The notes under the pieces: model-generated
What the model was told of the DNA's origin: nothing
Seen by the model: only the letters and a program-made list of their open reading frames with translations
The model's database searches: none
Origin: Neomesorhizobium sp963726065
Lineage (GTDB): Bacteria > Pseudomonadota > Alphaproteobacteria > Rhizobiales > Rhizobiaceae
Direction: 5' to 3'
NCBI GenBank assembly: GCA_963726065.1
Contig: CAVSAU010000009.1
Span: 124,001-188,000, forward strand
Length of the DNA: 64,000 nt
Translations under genes and position numbers: made by a program
Shown: one piece after another, positions 1-8,701 of the stretch
How positions within the stretch are numbered: the stretch's first letter is position 1
Layout of the letters: each line of letters begins with the position of its first letter

Positions 1-24
1 GAAGCGATCGGCTAGAAGAGCGCC

Positions 25-324
25 ATGGAAGGATTTCGCTCAGTGCTTCGATCTGCAATTGCTGCCTTTTCCGGTTTGGCCCTGCTTGTCTCGCAAGCGG
101 CTGCGATGCCCGTGGCGCCTTTCACGGCCGAGAGTTCGCTGATACCGGTGCAAAGCGACTGCTACGCGATCGGCGAGCAGATCGCTGCGCAAAATGGCGG
201 CACGCTGGCCAAGGCCTCGCCTTCCACAAGCGGCGGGCAGCCGGTCTGCGTCATCGTCGTGCTGGTTCCCGGCAAGGATGGCGAACGGCCGCGCCGCGTC
301 CAGATGGTGGTGCCGCAGGGCTGA
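25..324 (+). CDS. feuN: small periplasmic protein, FeuN-like modulator of the FeuQ kinase
   Basis: This 99-residue protein has a clear Sec signal peptide: a charged N-terminus, a hydrophobic stretch at about residues 11-22, and an Ala-rich cleavage region near residues 24-28. The mature part is only about 70 residues, with two cysteines (in SDCYAI and QPVCVI) that could form a disulfide. It lies 75 bases upstream of a FeuP/FeuQ pair and points the same way. In Sinorhizobium meliloti a small periplasmic protein encoded just upstream of feuPQ, FeuN, binds and restrains the sensor kinase FeuQ. Size, export signal and position agree with that. The name rests mainly on context, because I cannot align the sequences here. 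A generic PepSY-like secreted protein is the alternative. Confidence 0.6.
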   Translation: MEGFRSVLRSAIAAFSGLALLVSQAAAMPVAPFTAESSLIPVQSDCYAIGEQIAAQNGGTLAKASPSTSGGQPVCVIVVLVPGKDGERPRRVQMVVPQG

Positions 325-399
325 TGGCCGCGCCGTTTCCAACGGATAGGCTTTTCGCCTATCCTCGATTGACATCTCCAAGAGCGTGTATGTAGTTCC

Positions 400-1065
400 A
401 TGCGGATACTTGTGGTTGAGGATGACAAGGACCTGAACCGTCAGATTGCGGACTCGCTGACTGACGCGGGTTACGTGGTCGACCGCGCCTATGACGGCGA
501 GGAGGGGCATTTCCTCGGCGACACCGAACCTTACGATGCAGTCGTGCTCGATATCGGCCTGCCGCAGATGGACGGCATCAGTGTGGTCGAGCGGTGGCGG
601 CGCGCCGGGCGCAAGATGCCGGTGCTGATCCTCACCGCGCGCGACCGCTGGAGCGACAAGGTGGCCGGCATCGATGCCGGCGCCGACGACTATGTAACCA
701 AGCCCTTCCATATCGAGGAGGTGCTGGCGCGGGTGCGGGCGCTGATCCGCCGCGCCGCGGGGCATGCCTCGTCCGAACTTTCGTGCGGGCCGCTGCGCCT
801 CGACACCAAGGCGTCGAAGGCCGACGTGGACGGCGTGCCGCTGAAACTCACCTCGCACGAGTTCCGCCTGCTTGCCTATCTGATGCACCACATGGGCGAG
901 GTGGTGTCGCGCACCGAGCTGGTCGAACATCTCTACGACCAGGATTTCGACCGCGATTCCAACACCATAGAGGTGTTTGTTGGCCGCCTGCGCAAGAAGA
1001 TGGGCATCGACATGATCGAAACCGTGCGCGGCATGGGCTACCGCATGCGCGAGCCGGCGGCGTGA
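400..1065 (+). CDS. feuP: OmpR-family response regulator FeuP
   Basis: This 221-residue cytoplasmic DNA-binding regulator has a receiver domain at residues 1-115 with the acidic pair at the end of strand 1 (VVEDD), phospho-acceptor Asp51 in VVLDIGL, and conserved Lys in YVTKPF. A winged-helix output domain follows at about residues 125-220 (TSHEFRLLAYL, then DSNTIEVFVGRLRKK). It is followed after 49 bases by its histidine kinase and preceded by the small FeuN-like protein. FeuP in S. meliloti controls genes needed for cyclic glucan export and adaptation to low osmolarity, so this is probably an envelope or osmotic stress regulator. The family and domain calls are firm. The specific name follows from gene order and similarity of layout. 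Confidence 0.85.
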   Translation: MRILVVEDDKDLNRQIADSLTDAGYVVDRAYDGEEGHFLGDTEPYDAVVLDIGLPQMDGISVVERWRRAGRKMPVLILTARDRWSDKVAGIDAGADDYVTKPFHIEEVLARVRALIRRAAGHASSELSCGPLRLDTKASKADVDGVPLKLTSHEFRLLAYLMHHMGEVVSRTELVEHLYDQDFDRDSNTIEVFVGRLRKKMGIDMIETVRGMGYRMREPAA

Positions 1066-1114
1066 CGGCGAGGCCGGCGAGACCCTGCTTCACTCACCAT
1101 CGCCAGGTCGCGGC

Positions 1115-2491
1115 GTGACACTCGTCCCGCGCTCGCTGGCTTTTCGCATCATCGCGCTGTCGACGGTCTGGGCGATCGTCACGCTGCTGATCATCTCCAC
1201 GATCATCAGCACGCTCTACCGCCAGGCAAGCGAGCGCGGCTTCAACAGCCTGCTTTCGGCGCATCTGTTCAACCTGATCAGTTCGGTCGGCGTCTCCGAG
1301 GGCGGCGCGCTGACCGGCAGCGTCGATCTCGGCGACCTGCGTTTCTCCGAGCCGGATTCCGGCTGGTACTGGGCGGTGGAGCCGGTTTCCGGCGGGCTGA
1401 CCGGCCAGTTGCGCTCGCTCTCGATGAGCGAGGCGATCCCGTCGCCGCCAGCGACGACCGTGCCGTTCAATTCCGAATTCCAGCGCAGCTACCAGGCTGA
1501 CGGCATCGCCGGCGAGGACCTGCAGGTGTTCGAAAGCGAGTTCGTTCTCGATGCCGAGAACCGCGTCGCCCGTTTCCGGGTGATGGGCAACAGGACCGAA
1601 CTTGAAAACGAGATCGGCGCATTTCAGGGCCGGCTGTTCACCTATCTCTCGATCTTCGGCGTCGGCATGGTCGCCATCAACGCGATTGCCATCATGCTTG
1701 GCCTGCGCCCGCTCGGCCGGGTGCACGAGGCGTTGTCGAAGGTTCGCGAAGGCACGGCGCAGCGCCTCGACGGCAAGTTTCCCGCCGAAATCGAACCGCT
1801 TGCAAACGAAACCAACGCGCTGATCGAGAACAACAAGCGCATCGTCGAGCGCTCGCGCACCCAGGTCGGAAATCTCGCCCATTCGCTGAAGACGCCGCTC
1901 GCCGTCCTGCTCAACGAAGCACGCATCATCGGCGGCGAAAAGGGCAGGCTGATCGAAGTGCAGGCCGCGGCGATGCAACAGCAGCTCGAACATTACCTGC
2001 AACGCGCCCGCATTGCCGCACAGCGCGACAGCGTCGTCTACCGGACGCCGCTGTCACCCTTGCTGAAGCGGCTGGTGCGGGTGATGGAGAAGCTGAACCC
2101 GAAGACGCTGGTGACGCTGGAATTGCCGGCGGACGAGCTGCTCTTTGCCGGCGAAAGCCAGGATTTCGAGGAAGTCGTCGGCAATCTGCTTGAAAACGCG
2201 ATGAAATGGGCGCGCAGTGCGGTTGTCGTTTCGCTGAAAGCCGTCGATGGTCCGGAACCGGGTGTCGGGGCGTTCGAACTGGCGATCGAGGACGACGGTC
2301 CCGGCATTCCCGAAGACAAGGCGCGCGACGCCCTGGAGCGTGGCAGGCGGCTGGACGAAACGAAGCCGGGAACCGGGCTCGGGCTGGCAATCGTCGCGGA
2401 TCTCGTCAACGAATACGGTGGAAAACTGGGCTTGGAACGCTCCAGGCTGGGGGGATTGAAGGCGACCGTGCAACTGCGGACGGCCCTTTGA
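1115..2491 (+). CDS. feuQ: sensor histidine kinase FeuQ
   Basis: The start is GTG, giving 458 residues. There is one membrane helix near residues 12-34, a periplasmic sensor of about 140 residues, a second helix near 175-197, then a HAMP-like linker. The dimerisation and phosphoacceptor box contains His256 in GNLAHSLKTPLAVL, followed by the N box (VGNLLENAMKW), G1 (DDGPGIP) and G2 (GTGLGLAIV) of the ATPase domain. It autophosphorylates and should pass phosphate to the upstream FeuP. The GNLAHSLKTPL form of the H box is typical of PhoQ-like kinases. A small periplasmic protein encoded upstream of feuP probably modulates its sensor domain. The reading frame is intact. Confidence 0.85.
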   Translation: MTLVPRSLAFRIIALSTVWAIVTLLIISTIISTLYRQASERGFNSLLSAHLFNLISSVGVSEGGALTGSVDLGDLRFSEPDSGWYWAVEPVSGGLTGQLRSLSMSEAIPSPPATTVPFNSEFQRSYQADGIAGEDLQVFESEFVLDAENRVARFRVMGNRTELENEIGAFQGRLFTYLSIFGVGMVAINAIAIMLGLRPLGRVHEALSKVREGTAQRLDGKFPAEIEPLANETNALIENNKRIVERSRTQVGNLAHSLKTPLAVLLNEARIIGGEKGRLIEVQAAAMQQQLEHYLQRARIAAQRDSVVYRTPLSPLLKRLVRVMEKLNPKTLVTLELPADELLFAGESQDFEEVVGNLLENAMKWARSAVVVSLKAVDGPEPGVGAFELAIEDDGPGIPEDKARDALERGRRLDETKPGTGLGLAIVADLVNEYGGKLGLERSRLGGLKATVQLRTAL

Positions 2492-2546
2492 CGTTTCATC
2501 GAAATCGCACTTTCGCCATGGTCAAAATTCGGCCAAACATGGTCCT

Positions 2547-2612
2547 AAAGCGCCTCGCATTCGCTTCCCGCGCTTTATGTCCTGATTTTACGCATGTTCT
2601 AAACGGACGCCC
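2547..2612. repeat. hairpin and intergenic repeat-like element after feuQ
   Basis: The 160-base gap between feuQ and the next gene contains a 7-bp inverted repeat, AAAGCGC at 2547-2553 and GCGCTTT at 2570-2576, followed by a T-rich run reading TTTTACGCATG. The wording resembles the short palindromic elements scattered between genes in Mesorhizobium and relatives. It could also act as a weak terminator for feuPQ. Whether it is repeated in the genome cannot be tested from this window. Confidence 0.35.
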
Positions 2613-2651
2613 GATCGACCCGGCCGAAGTGCCAAGACTTCCGGTGACAAG

Positions 2652-3093
2652 ATGAAGATTTATTTGGCTTTTCTGGCTGGCATGCTGACCGTGACGGGGT
2701 GCGCCTCGCAAGGCAGCAGGTCGGTGATCGCAGCGGCGACGGAAGGCGTCACCGGCAGCGCGGGTTCCGAAAAGGTCGGCGACGGCGATCATCACCGAAA
2801 TGCGCGGCGGCCTTGTCGGCGGTTCGGTCGGCGCCGAACTCAGCCGGAGCGAGCGCCGATCCGCCCTCGAAGCCGAATATCGCGCGCTTGAATATACCCC
2901 GAGCGGCCAGACCGTGGTCTGGGGCGACAAGGCCGGCGGCCGCTACGGCGAGGTCGTCGCCGCTTCGCCCTACCGGGTAGGCTCGCAAGATTGCCGCCAA
3001 TACGCCCATACGATCTACACCGGCGGGCAGCCGAAACGGGCGCGCGGCACCGCCTGCCGCAATGCAGACGGCAGCTGGACGCCGCTGACCTGA
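2652..3093 (+). CDS. small outer-membrane lipoprotein, 17-kDa surface antigen-like (frameshifted)
   Basis: The N-terminus is a lipoprotein signal with lipobox LTVTGC, so Cys17 is the likely lipidated residue. After one extra base near 2784-2790 the frame continues with a Gly-rich segment (GGLVGGSVGAELS) and a C-terminal domain resembling the rickettsial 17-kDa surface antigen family, including VVWGD, SPYRVGSQDCRQYAHTIY and a final RGTACRNADGSW. The reconstructed product is about 146 residues. The Gly-rich hydrophobic segment followed by a soluble antigen domain is the usual family layout. Function is unknown. It lies between feuQ and the ccm operon. The frameshift is probably a sequence error, since both halves read as one conserved protein. 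Confidence 0.6.
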
Positions 3094-3140
3094 GAGACCG
3101 CTGGAAATGCGCAATGGCGGGCTGCAAGTGGCGGCTTGCT

Positions 3141-3206
3141 CCGCTTGCCGGTGCTGACGCACCAAATGTGTGCTGCACTCCGGTTCTCGAAATCCACCAT
3201 TTCCGC
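3141..3206. repeat. intergenic repeat, copy 1
   Basis: This segment of the 228-base gap before ccmI begins CCGCTTGCCGGTGCTGACG and ends TTCTCGAAATCCACCATTTCC. A related element with the same order of words lies at 38281-38342 (CGCTTGCGGTGCTCACG ... TTCTCGAAATCACCGCCATTT). Both sit a short way after the stop codon of a plus-strand gene for a small exported protein. This looks like a dispersed intergenic element of the genome. Two copies in one window is suggestive only. Confidence 0.45.
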
Positions 3207-3321
3207 CTCGGCCTGACCTTAATCTCAGCGCACCCAACGTTGCGAGATGACGGTGAAATAGCGGCTGGTCTCGTCAATTGGCCGCATTGGCATGGGTAAA
3301 GTGTGTGGCTATTGAGGTCAC

Positions 3322-4464
3322 ATGCTTTTCTGGGTCCTAGCCGCGCTTCTGACACTGGCTGCCTGCATGGCGGTGCTGCTGCCCTTGGTGCGCGGCCGGG
3401 GACCTGAGGATTCCGGGCGGAGCCACGACTTGGAAGTCTATCGCGACCAACTCGCCGAAGTCGACCGGGACGCCGCCCGCGGCCTGATCGGCGCTGCCGA
3501 GGCCGAACAGGCCCGCGCCGAGATCGGACGCCGCATCCTGCGGCTCGGCAACCCGCCGACATCGGCAACCGCATCCAACGGGACAGCTCAGCGCGCCGCC
3601 GGCATGGCAGCCGTGCTGGCCATACCGCTGGTCGCCTGGGGGCTTTACGCCGTTCTCGGGTCGCCCGCCCTGCCGTCGCAGCCGCTGCAGGACCGGATGG
3701 CGAAAAATCCGGCCGACAGCTCGGTCGACGAACTGGTGGCGCGCGCCGAAGCGCATCTTGCCGCCAATCCCGAACGATGGCCGCGGCTGGGATGTGCTGG
3801 CGCCGATCTACCTGCGCATCGGCCGCGCCGGCGACGCGGTGATCGCCTACCGCAACACGATCTCAATCAACGGCGCCACCGCCGATCGGGAGAGCGGGCT
3901 CGGCGAGGCGATCGCCATGGCCGCGGGCGGCATGATTTCGGCGGATGCGCGAGGCGGCCTTCGAGCGCGCGCTGGCCTGGCCGAGCCAGGCAATGCCAAG
4001 GCGCAGTTCTACCTGGCGAGCGCACTGGCGCAGGAGGGCAAGCTCGCGGAGGCGGCCGCTGCCTGGCAGGCGATGCTCGGCACGCTGCCGGCGGATTCGC
4101 CCTGGCGATCGCCGATCGAGCGAGGCGATCGCCGAGGCCGAGCGCCGCGCTCGGTCGCTGCCGGCAGACGGCCCGCGCAGACGGCCCAAGCCAGGACGAG
4201 ATCGACGCGGCCGCCGAAATGTCGCCGCAGGATCGCGCCGCGATGATCGAGACGATGGTGGCGCAGCTCGACGAAAGATTGCGGGCAAATCCGCGCGATG
4301 CGGAAGGATGGCGCCGCCTGGTGCGTTCACACCAGGTGCTCGGCAATGCCGACGCAGCCCGTGATGCATTGCAGCGTGGCGTCGCGGCGCTTGGCGCCGA
4401 CAGCGAGGAAGCCAAGGGGCTTGAGGCGTTCGCCGCCTCGCTCGGGCTTGCAAAAACGGAGTAG
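3322..4464 (+). CDS. ccmI: cytochrome c maturation protein CcmI / CycH (frameshifted)
   Basis: CcmI is the membrane-anchored TPR chaperone that presents apocytochrome c to the haem lyase CcmF. The N-terminus has a membrane helix (LFWVLAALLTLAACMAVLL), then the family's cytoplasmic motif (EVYRDQLAEVDRDAARGLI), then a second helix near residues 93-113. The C-terminal periplasmic half carries TPR-like repeats (DGRGWDVLAPIYLRIGRAGDAV, AQFYLASALAQEGKLAEA, DAEGWRRLVRSHQVLGNADAARDAL). The reading frame shifts at about 3774, 3951, 3979, 4125 and 4170 and returns to the starting frame, ending 3 bases before ccmE. Reconstructed length is about 380 residues, normal for the family. This is the first gene of the ccmIEFH operon. 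Confidence 0.85.
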   Translation: MLFWVLAALLTLAACMAVLLPLVRGRGPEDSGRSHDLEVYRDQLAEVDRDAARGLIGAAEAEQARAEIGRRILRLGNPPTSATASNGTAQRAAGMAAVLAIPLVAWGLYAVLGSPALPSQPLQDRMAKNPADSSVDELVARAEAHLAANPERWPRLGCAGADLPAHRPRRRRGDRLPQHDLNQRRHRRSGERARRGDRHGRGRHDFGGCARRPSSARWPGRARQCQGAVLPGERTGAGGQARGGGRCLAGDARHAAGGFALAIADRARRSPRPSAALGRCRQTARADGPSQDEIDAAAEMSPQDRAAMIETMVAQLDERLRANPRDAEGWRRLVRSHQVLGNADAARDALQRGVAALGADSEEAKGLEAFAASLGLAKTE

Positions 4465-4467
4465 CCG

Positions 4468-4908
4468 GTGACGCGCAAACAGAAAAGGCTGACGGTGATC
4501 GGCGGTGCGCTGGGCTTCCTCGGCCTGGCGACGGCGCTGACCTTCTACGCGCTCGGCCAGAAGGCATCGTATTTCTACATGCCGGCCGACCTGCAGCAGG
4601 CGACAGTGGCGCCCGGCCAACGCATCAGGCTGGGCGGCCTGGTGGAAGAAGGCACGATCGTGCGCGGGCAGGGAACCGAAGTCGCCTTTTCCGTGACGGA
4701 CACGGAAAAATCGGTGAAGGTGGTGTTCAATGGCATCCTGCCCGACCTCTTCCGGGAAGAGCAGGGCGTCATTACCGAAGGCAGCTTCAGGCCGGACGGC
4801 ATGTTCGTCGCCGACAGCGTGCTGGCCAAGCACGACGAGACCTACATGCCCAAGGAAGTGGCCGACAGCCTGAAGGCGAAGGGCGTCTGGCAGGAGACCG
4901 CGCAATGA
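4468..4908 (+). CDS. ccmE: haem chaperone CcmE / CycJ
   Basis: CcmE binds haem covalently in the periplasm and hands it to the CcmF/H ligation complex. The 146-residue protein starts with GTG, has one N-terminal membrane anchor at about residues 8-28, and an OB-fold domain. It carries the haem-binding histidine His122 in LAKHDETYMP, with Tyr126 as the usual axial ligand. It starts 3 bases after ccmI and its stop overlaps the ccmF start codon (ATGA), so the genes are translationally coupled. The reading frame is intact. Confidence 0.95.
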   Translation: MTRKQKRLTVIGGALGFLGLATALTFYALGQKASYFYMPADLQQATVAPGQRIRLGGLVEEGTIVRGQGTEVAFSVTDTEKSVKVVFNGILPDLFREEQGVITEGSFRPDGMFVADSVLAKHDETYMPKEVADSLKAKGVWQETAQ

Positions 4909-6905
4909 TCGTCGAGACCGGCCATTTCGCCCTCGTGCTCGCCTTCGCGCTGGCGCTGGTGCAGTCGACGGTGCCGCTGATCGGCGCGCGCACCGGCAAC
5001 GAGCGCATGATGGCGGTGGGCGGCCCCGCCGCGATCACCGGTTTTGCGCTGATCGCGCTGTCGCTTCGCCGCGCTCACCATGGCCTATGTGCAGTCGGAT
5101 TTCTCGGTGCTGAACGTCTGGGAAAATTCCCATTCGCTGAAGCCGATGCTGTTCAAGATCACCGGCACCTGGGGCAACCATGAAGGGTCGATGCTGCTGT
5201 GGGTGCTGATCCTCACCTTTTTCGGCGCGCTGGTGGCAAGCGTTCGGCGCCAACCTGCCGGCTTCGCTTCGCGCCAACGTGCTGGCCGTGCAGGGCTGGA
5301 TTGGCGCTGCCTTCATGCTGTTCATGCTTGCCACCTCCAATCCGTTTGCGCGGCTGACGCCGGCGCCATTCGAAGGGCAGGATCTCAACCCGATCCTGCA
5401 GGACATCGGCCTCGCCATCCACCCGCCGATGCTCTACCTCGGCTATGTCGGCTTCTCCGTCTGCTTCTCCTTCGCGGTCGCGGCGCTGATCGATGGCCGC
5501 ATCGACGCGGCATGGGCGCGCTGGGTGCGGCCGTGGACGCTCGCCGCCTGGATCTTTCTCACCGGCGGCATCGCCATGGGTTCCTACTGGGCCTATTACG
5601 AACTCGGCTGGGGTGGTTTCTGGTTCTGGGACCCGGTGGAGAACGCCTCCTTCATGCCGTGGCTGGCGGGCACCGCGCTGCTCCACTCGGCGCTGGTGAT
5701 GGAAAAGCGCTCGGCGCTGAAGATCTGGACGGTGCTGCTTGCCATCCTCACCTTCTCGCTGTCGCTGCTCGGCACCTTCCTCGTCCGTTCCGGCGTGCTG
5801 ACGTCGGTGCACGCCTTTGCCACAGATCCGAGCCGCGGCATCTTCATCCTCGCCATCCTGACCGTCTTCATCGGCGGTTCGCTGGCGCTGTTTGCGCTGC
5901 GCGCCTCGTCGCTCGCCGCCGGCGGCATCTTCCAGCCGATCTCGCGGGAGGGCGCGCTGGTCCTCAACAATCTGTTCCTGACCACCGCCGCGGCGACGGT
6001 GCTGATCGGCACGCTCTATCCGCTGTTCATCGAGGCGGTCAGCGGCGACAAGATCTCGGTCGGCGCGCCGTTCTTCAACCTCACCTTCGGCCTGCTGATG
6101 ATCCCGCTTCTGGTGCTTGTGCCGTTCGGACCGATGCTCGCCTGGAAACGCGGCGACCTGCTGGGCGCGGCACAGCGGCTGATGTTTGCGTTCGGCGGCG
6201 CCCTGCTGGCGGTCCTGGTGGTGCTTGTCTTCGTCGACGGAGCCTCGGTCCTTGCGGCACTTGGCGCCGGGCTGGCGTTCTGGCTGATCCTCGGCGCGCT
6301 GAGCGACCTCGTGCTGAAGGCCGGCATTCCGCAGGTGAAGCCGTCGGTGGCGTTTGCCCGCCTGATCGGCCTGCCGCGCTCGGTGTTCGGCACCGCGCTC
6401 GCGCATCTCGGGCTCGGCCTCACCGTTCTCGGCATCGTCGGCGTGGTTTCGCTCGAAGCCGAACGGATCGTCACCATGCGGCCCGGCGAGACGCTCGATA
6501 TCGCCGGTTATTCGCTGCGTTTCGAGGGCATGCAGCCGTTCAAGGGGCCGAACTACACTGAAGACCAGGGCCGCTTCGTCCTGTCGGGAAGCGGCGGGCA
6601 GGCTGCTTGGCGAGATCATGTCGGCCAAGCGGTTCTATCCCGGTGCGCCAGATGCCGACCACCGAGGCAGGTATCAAGACGCTGGGCTTGAGCCAGCTCT
6701 ATGTATCGCTGGGCGACGCCACCGGAGACGGCGGCAGTGGTCGTGCGCGTCTGGTGGAAGCCGATGGTCACGCTGATCTGGCTCGGCGGCCTGATGATGA
6801 TGATCGGCCGGAACGATCTCGCTGATGGACCGGCGGCTGCGGGTCGGCGCCCCGGCAAAGCGGGCGAAGCCATCGGTCGACAAGCCTGCAGCGAGCCTGT
6901 CGTGA
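4905..6905 (+). CDS. ccmF: cytochrome c haem lyase CcmF / CycK (frameshifted)
   Basis: CcmF is the multi-spanning inner-membrane haem lyase. The signature segments are plain: SDFSVLNVWENSHS, TGTWGNHEGSMLLW, and the tryptophan-rich haem-handling WWD region around GWGGFWFWDPVENASFMPWL, followed by many membrane helices and a C-terminal periplasmic domain (SLRFEGMQPFKGPNYTEDQGRF). Extra bases break the frame near 5063, 5238, 6600, 6650, 6733 and 6810. Skipping one base at each restores a continuous protein of about 660 residues, the usual length. The gene ends TGA at 6903-6905, overlapping the GTG start of ccmH. It is essential for c-type cytochromes, so six natural frameshifts are implausible. 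Confidence 0.9.
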
Positions 6906-7378
6906 CCGGAAAGCGCTTCACGATGCGCATTGCCGCTGCGCTTTTCGCGATTGCCGCCGCCGGCATCGCCCACGCCGTGCAACCCGACGAGGTGCTTGCC
7001 GACCCGGCACTCGAAGCACGCGCCCGGGCGCTGTCGGCCGAACTGCGCTGCATGGTCTGCCAGAACCAGTCGATCGACGATTCCGACGCCGAACTTGCCC
7101 GCGATCTGCGGGTTTTGGTGCGCGAACGGCTGACGGCGGGCGATTCGGACGCTGAGGTGATGGATTTCGTGGTGTCGCGCTACGGCGAGTTCGTGCTTTT
7201 GAAGCCGCGCTTCAACATTCGCAACGCGTTGTTGTGGGGCACGCCGATCATCCTATTGATCGGCGGGGGCATTTTTGCGGTGGTTTCGGCCCGCTCGCGC
7301 AAGCGCACGGAGGCGGTGCTGTCGGACGAAGAGAAGACGGAACTCAGCCGCGTGCTGGGAGAGGCCGAGAAGCAATAG
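6902..7378 (+). CDS. ccmH: cytochrome c maturation protein CcmH / CycL
   Basis: CcmH is the membrane-anchored thiol-reducing component of the haem ligation complex, acting on apocytochrome CXXCH motifs. The signature LRCMVCQNQSI (LRCxxCQ) lies near residues 45-55, after an N-terminal signal sequence. A C-terminal membrane helix (LLWGTPIILLIGGGIFAVV) precedes a short charged tail. The GTG at 6902 overlaps the ccmF stop. An in-frame ATG at 6923 is an alternative start, but either leaves the signal peptide whole. It is the last gene of ccmIEFH. The gene on its other side is on the opposite strand. Confidence 0.92.
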   Translation: MTGKRFTMRIAAALFAIAAAGIAHAVQPDEVLADPALEARARALSAELRCMVCQNQSIDDSDAELARDLRVLVRERLTAGDSDAEVMDFVVSRYGEFVLLKPRFNIRNALLWGTPIILLIGGGIFAVVSARSRKRTEAVLSDEEKTELSRVLGEAEKQ

Positions 7379-7400
7379 GGATAGGCGCAACCGCCGCCGG

Positions 7401-8576
7401 TCAGGGCAAGTTGGTTTCGCTTACCTTCAGCTCAAACACGCTCTGCGCTGCGTCGAAGCCCTTGAGCATGTGCTGACCGAGATTTTCGATCATTTCTGCC
7501 GGCAGGGCGGCAGCGACTTCCGCCGAGCACACCGCCTTCCTGTCGAGCTGCTTGGCGGCGGTTTCGAGCCGGCTGACATAGTTCACCGTCGGGCCGACGA
7601 CGGTGAAGTCGAGCCGGTCGGGGCTGCCGATATTGCCGTAGACGACCGGACCATAGTGGAGCGCGGCGACAAACGGCTTGTCCAAGGCGGCGGGCTGCCC
7701 GAAGGCCCGGACGATGCTGCGTGCGGCGCGCTGGCAGGCTTCCCGGCTACCGTTGCCATCGGTCGGAAAGACGGAAAGCACGCCGTCGCCGATGAATTTG
7801 AGCACGTCTCCGCCCTGCGAGCGCACGGCATCGACCACCACTTCGAAATATCTCCCCAAATTCTCCAAAAGGTCGGCCGGCGCCAGCCGTTCCGACAGGC
7901 CGGTAAAGCCGCGCAGGTCGGTGATGACGACGGCAGCGTCGATCTCGGTCGTCTGGCCGCGCCGGAAAGCTCCCTTGCCGATGCGCTCGGCGGGGCCGCT
8001 GCCGAGATAGACTTCGAGCAGGCTCGCCATCGAGTGGCGCATGGCGGCCGGTTCCAGCGCCGCGGCGATTGCCGGGGCGAGCATCTCGATCAGGTCCATC
8101 TCCTGATCGGAAAAGCCGCCAGGGCGATCGGTGGTGAAGGCGCCGACCTGCACCGAGCCGTCGCCATATTCGATGGGCAGGGCGAGGTAGCCGGTGCTGC
8201 CCCCGGCAGCGACCTCGAACAGGACAGGATGGTCGCGGCCGGCGACGAGGTGCTCGAGTGAATGACGCACGCTCTTCCGCGTGACGATCACGTGCTCGAA
8301 CGGGCTGCCCTTGTAGGAATCGGTAGCCAGCATGCCGCGCGGCACCGAGTAGCGCTCCGTGCCGGCGTGGGAGGTCCATACGACACCCCAGGCGGCGGTC
8401 AGCGGGTTGGCGACCGACTGGCCGATGCGCACGCGTTTCAATGGAATGCCGCAGCCGACAAGGCGATCCGCCAGGCCGCCCACGATTTCTTGCGGGCTTC
8501 CATGCCGCCGGGCGGGACCGATCAGCCAGCTGGTTATCGCGGCCAGCACAGAAACGGAGTTTTCAATCTTCGCCAC
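7401..8576 (-). CDS. class III adenylate/guanylate cyclase with N-terminal sensory domain
   Basis: This is a 391-residue cytoplasmic protein. The N-terminal half (about residues 1-190) looks like the GAF-type sensory region found in rhizobial cyclases (VWTSHAGTERYSVPRG, GYLALPIEYGDGSVQVGAFTTD). The C-terminal half is a class III nucleotide cyclase domain. It has the metal-binding Asp in AAVVITDLRGFTGLSE, the Lys/Asp motif KFIGDGVLSVFP, and the transition-state Asn/Arg in PTVNYVSRLE. The product is probably cAMP. Rhizobia carry many such cyclases with largely unknown inputs. It sits alone on the minus strand between ccmH and degP, and the two flanking plus-strand genes are transcribed independently. 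Confidence 0.85.
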   Translation of the reverse strand: MAKIENSVSVLAAITSWLIGPARRHGSPQEIVGGLADRLVGCGIPLKRVRIGQSVANPLTAAWGVVWTSHAGTERYSVPRGMLATDSYKGSPFEHVIVTRKSVRHSLEHLVAGRDHPVLFEVAAGGSTGYLALPIEYGDGSVQVGAFTTDRPGGFSDQEMDLIEMLAPAIAAALEPAAMRHSMASLLEVYLGSGPAERIGKGAFRRGQTTEIDAAVVITDLRGFTGLSERLAPADLLENLGRYFEVVVDAVRSQGGDVLKFIGDGVLSVFPTDGNGSREACQRAARSIVRAFGQPAALDKPFVAALHYGPVVYGNIGSPDRLDFTVVGPTVNYVSRLETAAKQLDRKAVCSAEVAAALPAEMIENLGQHMLKGFDAAQSVFELKVSETNLP

Positions 8577-8701
8577 CGCACCCTCAACATTACGAAAGTT
8601 TCATCAACCGGAAATGGCGCCGTAATGTGACGGCTTCTATCTCTTGTCCCATCGGATGCAAACCTCCCAGCATCCCTGGAATTCTTCCAACGAAGAGGAC
8701 A

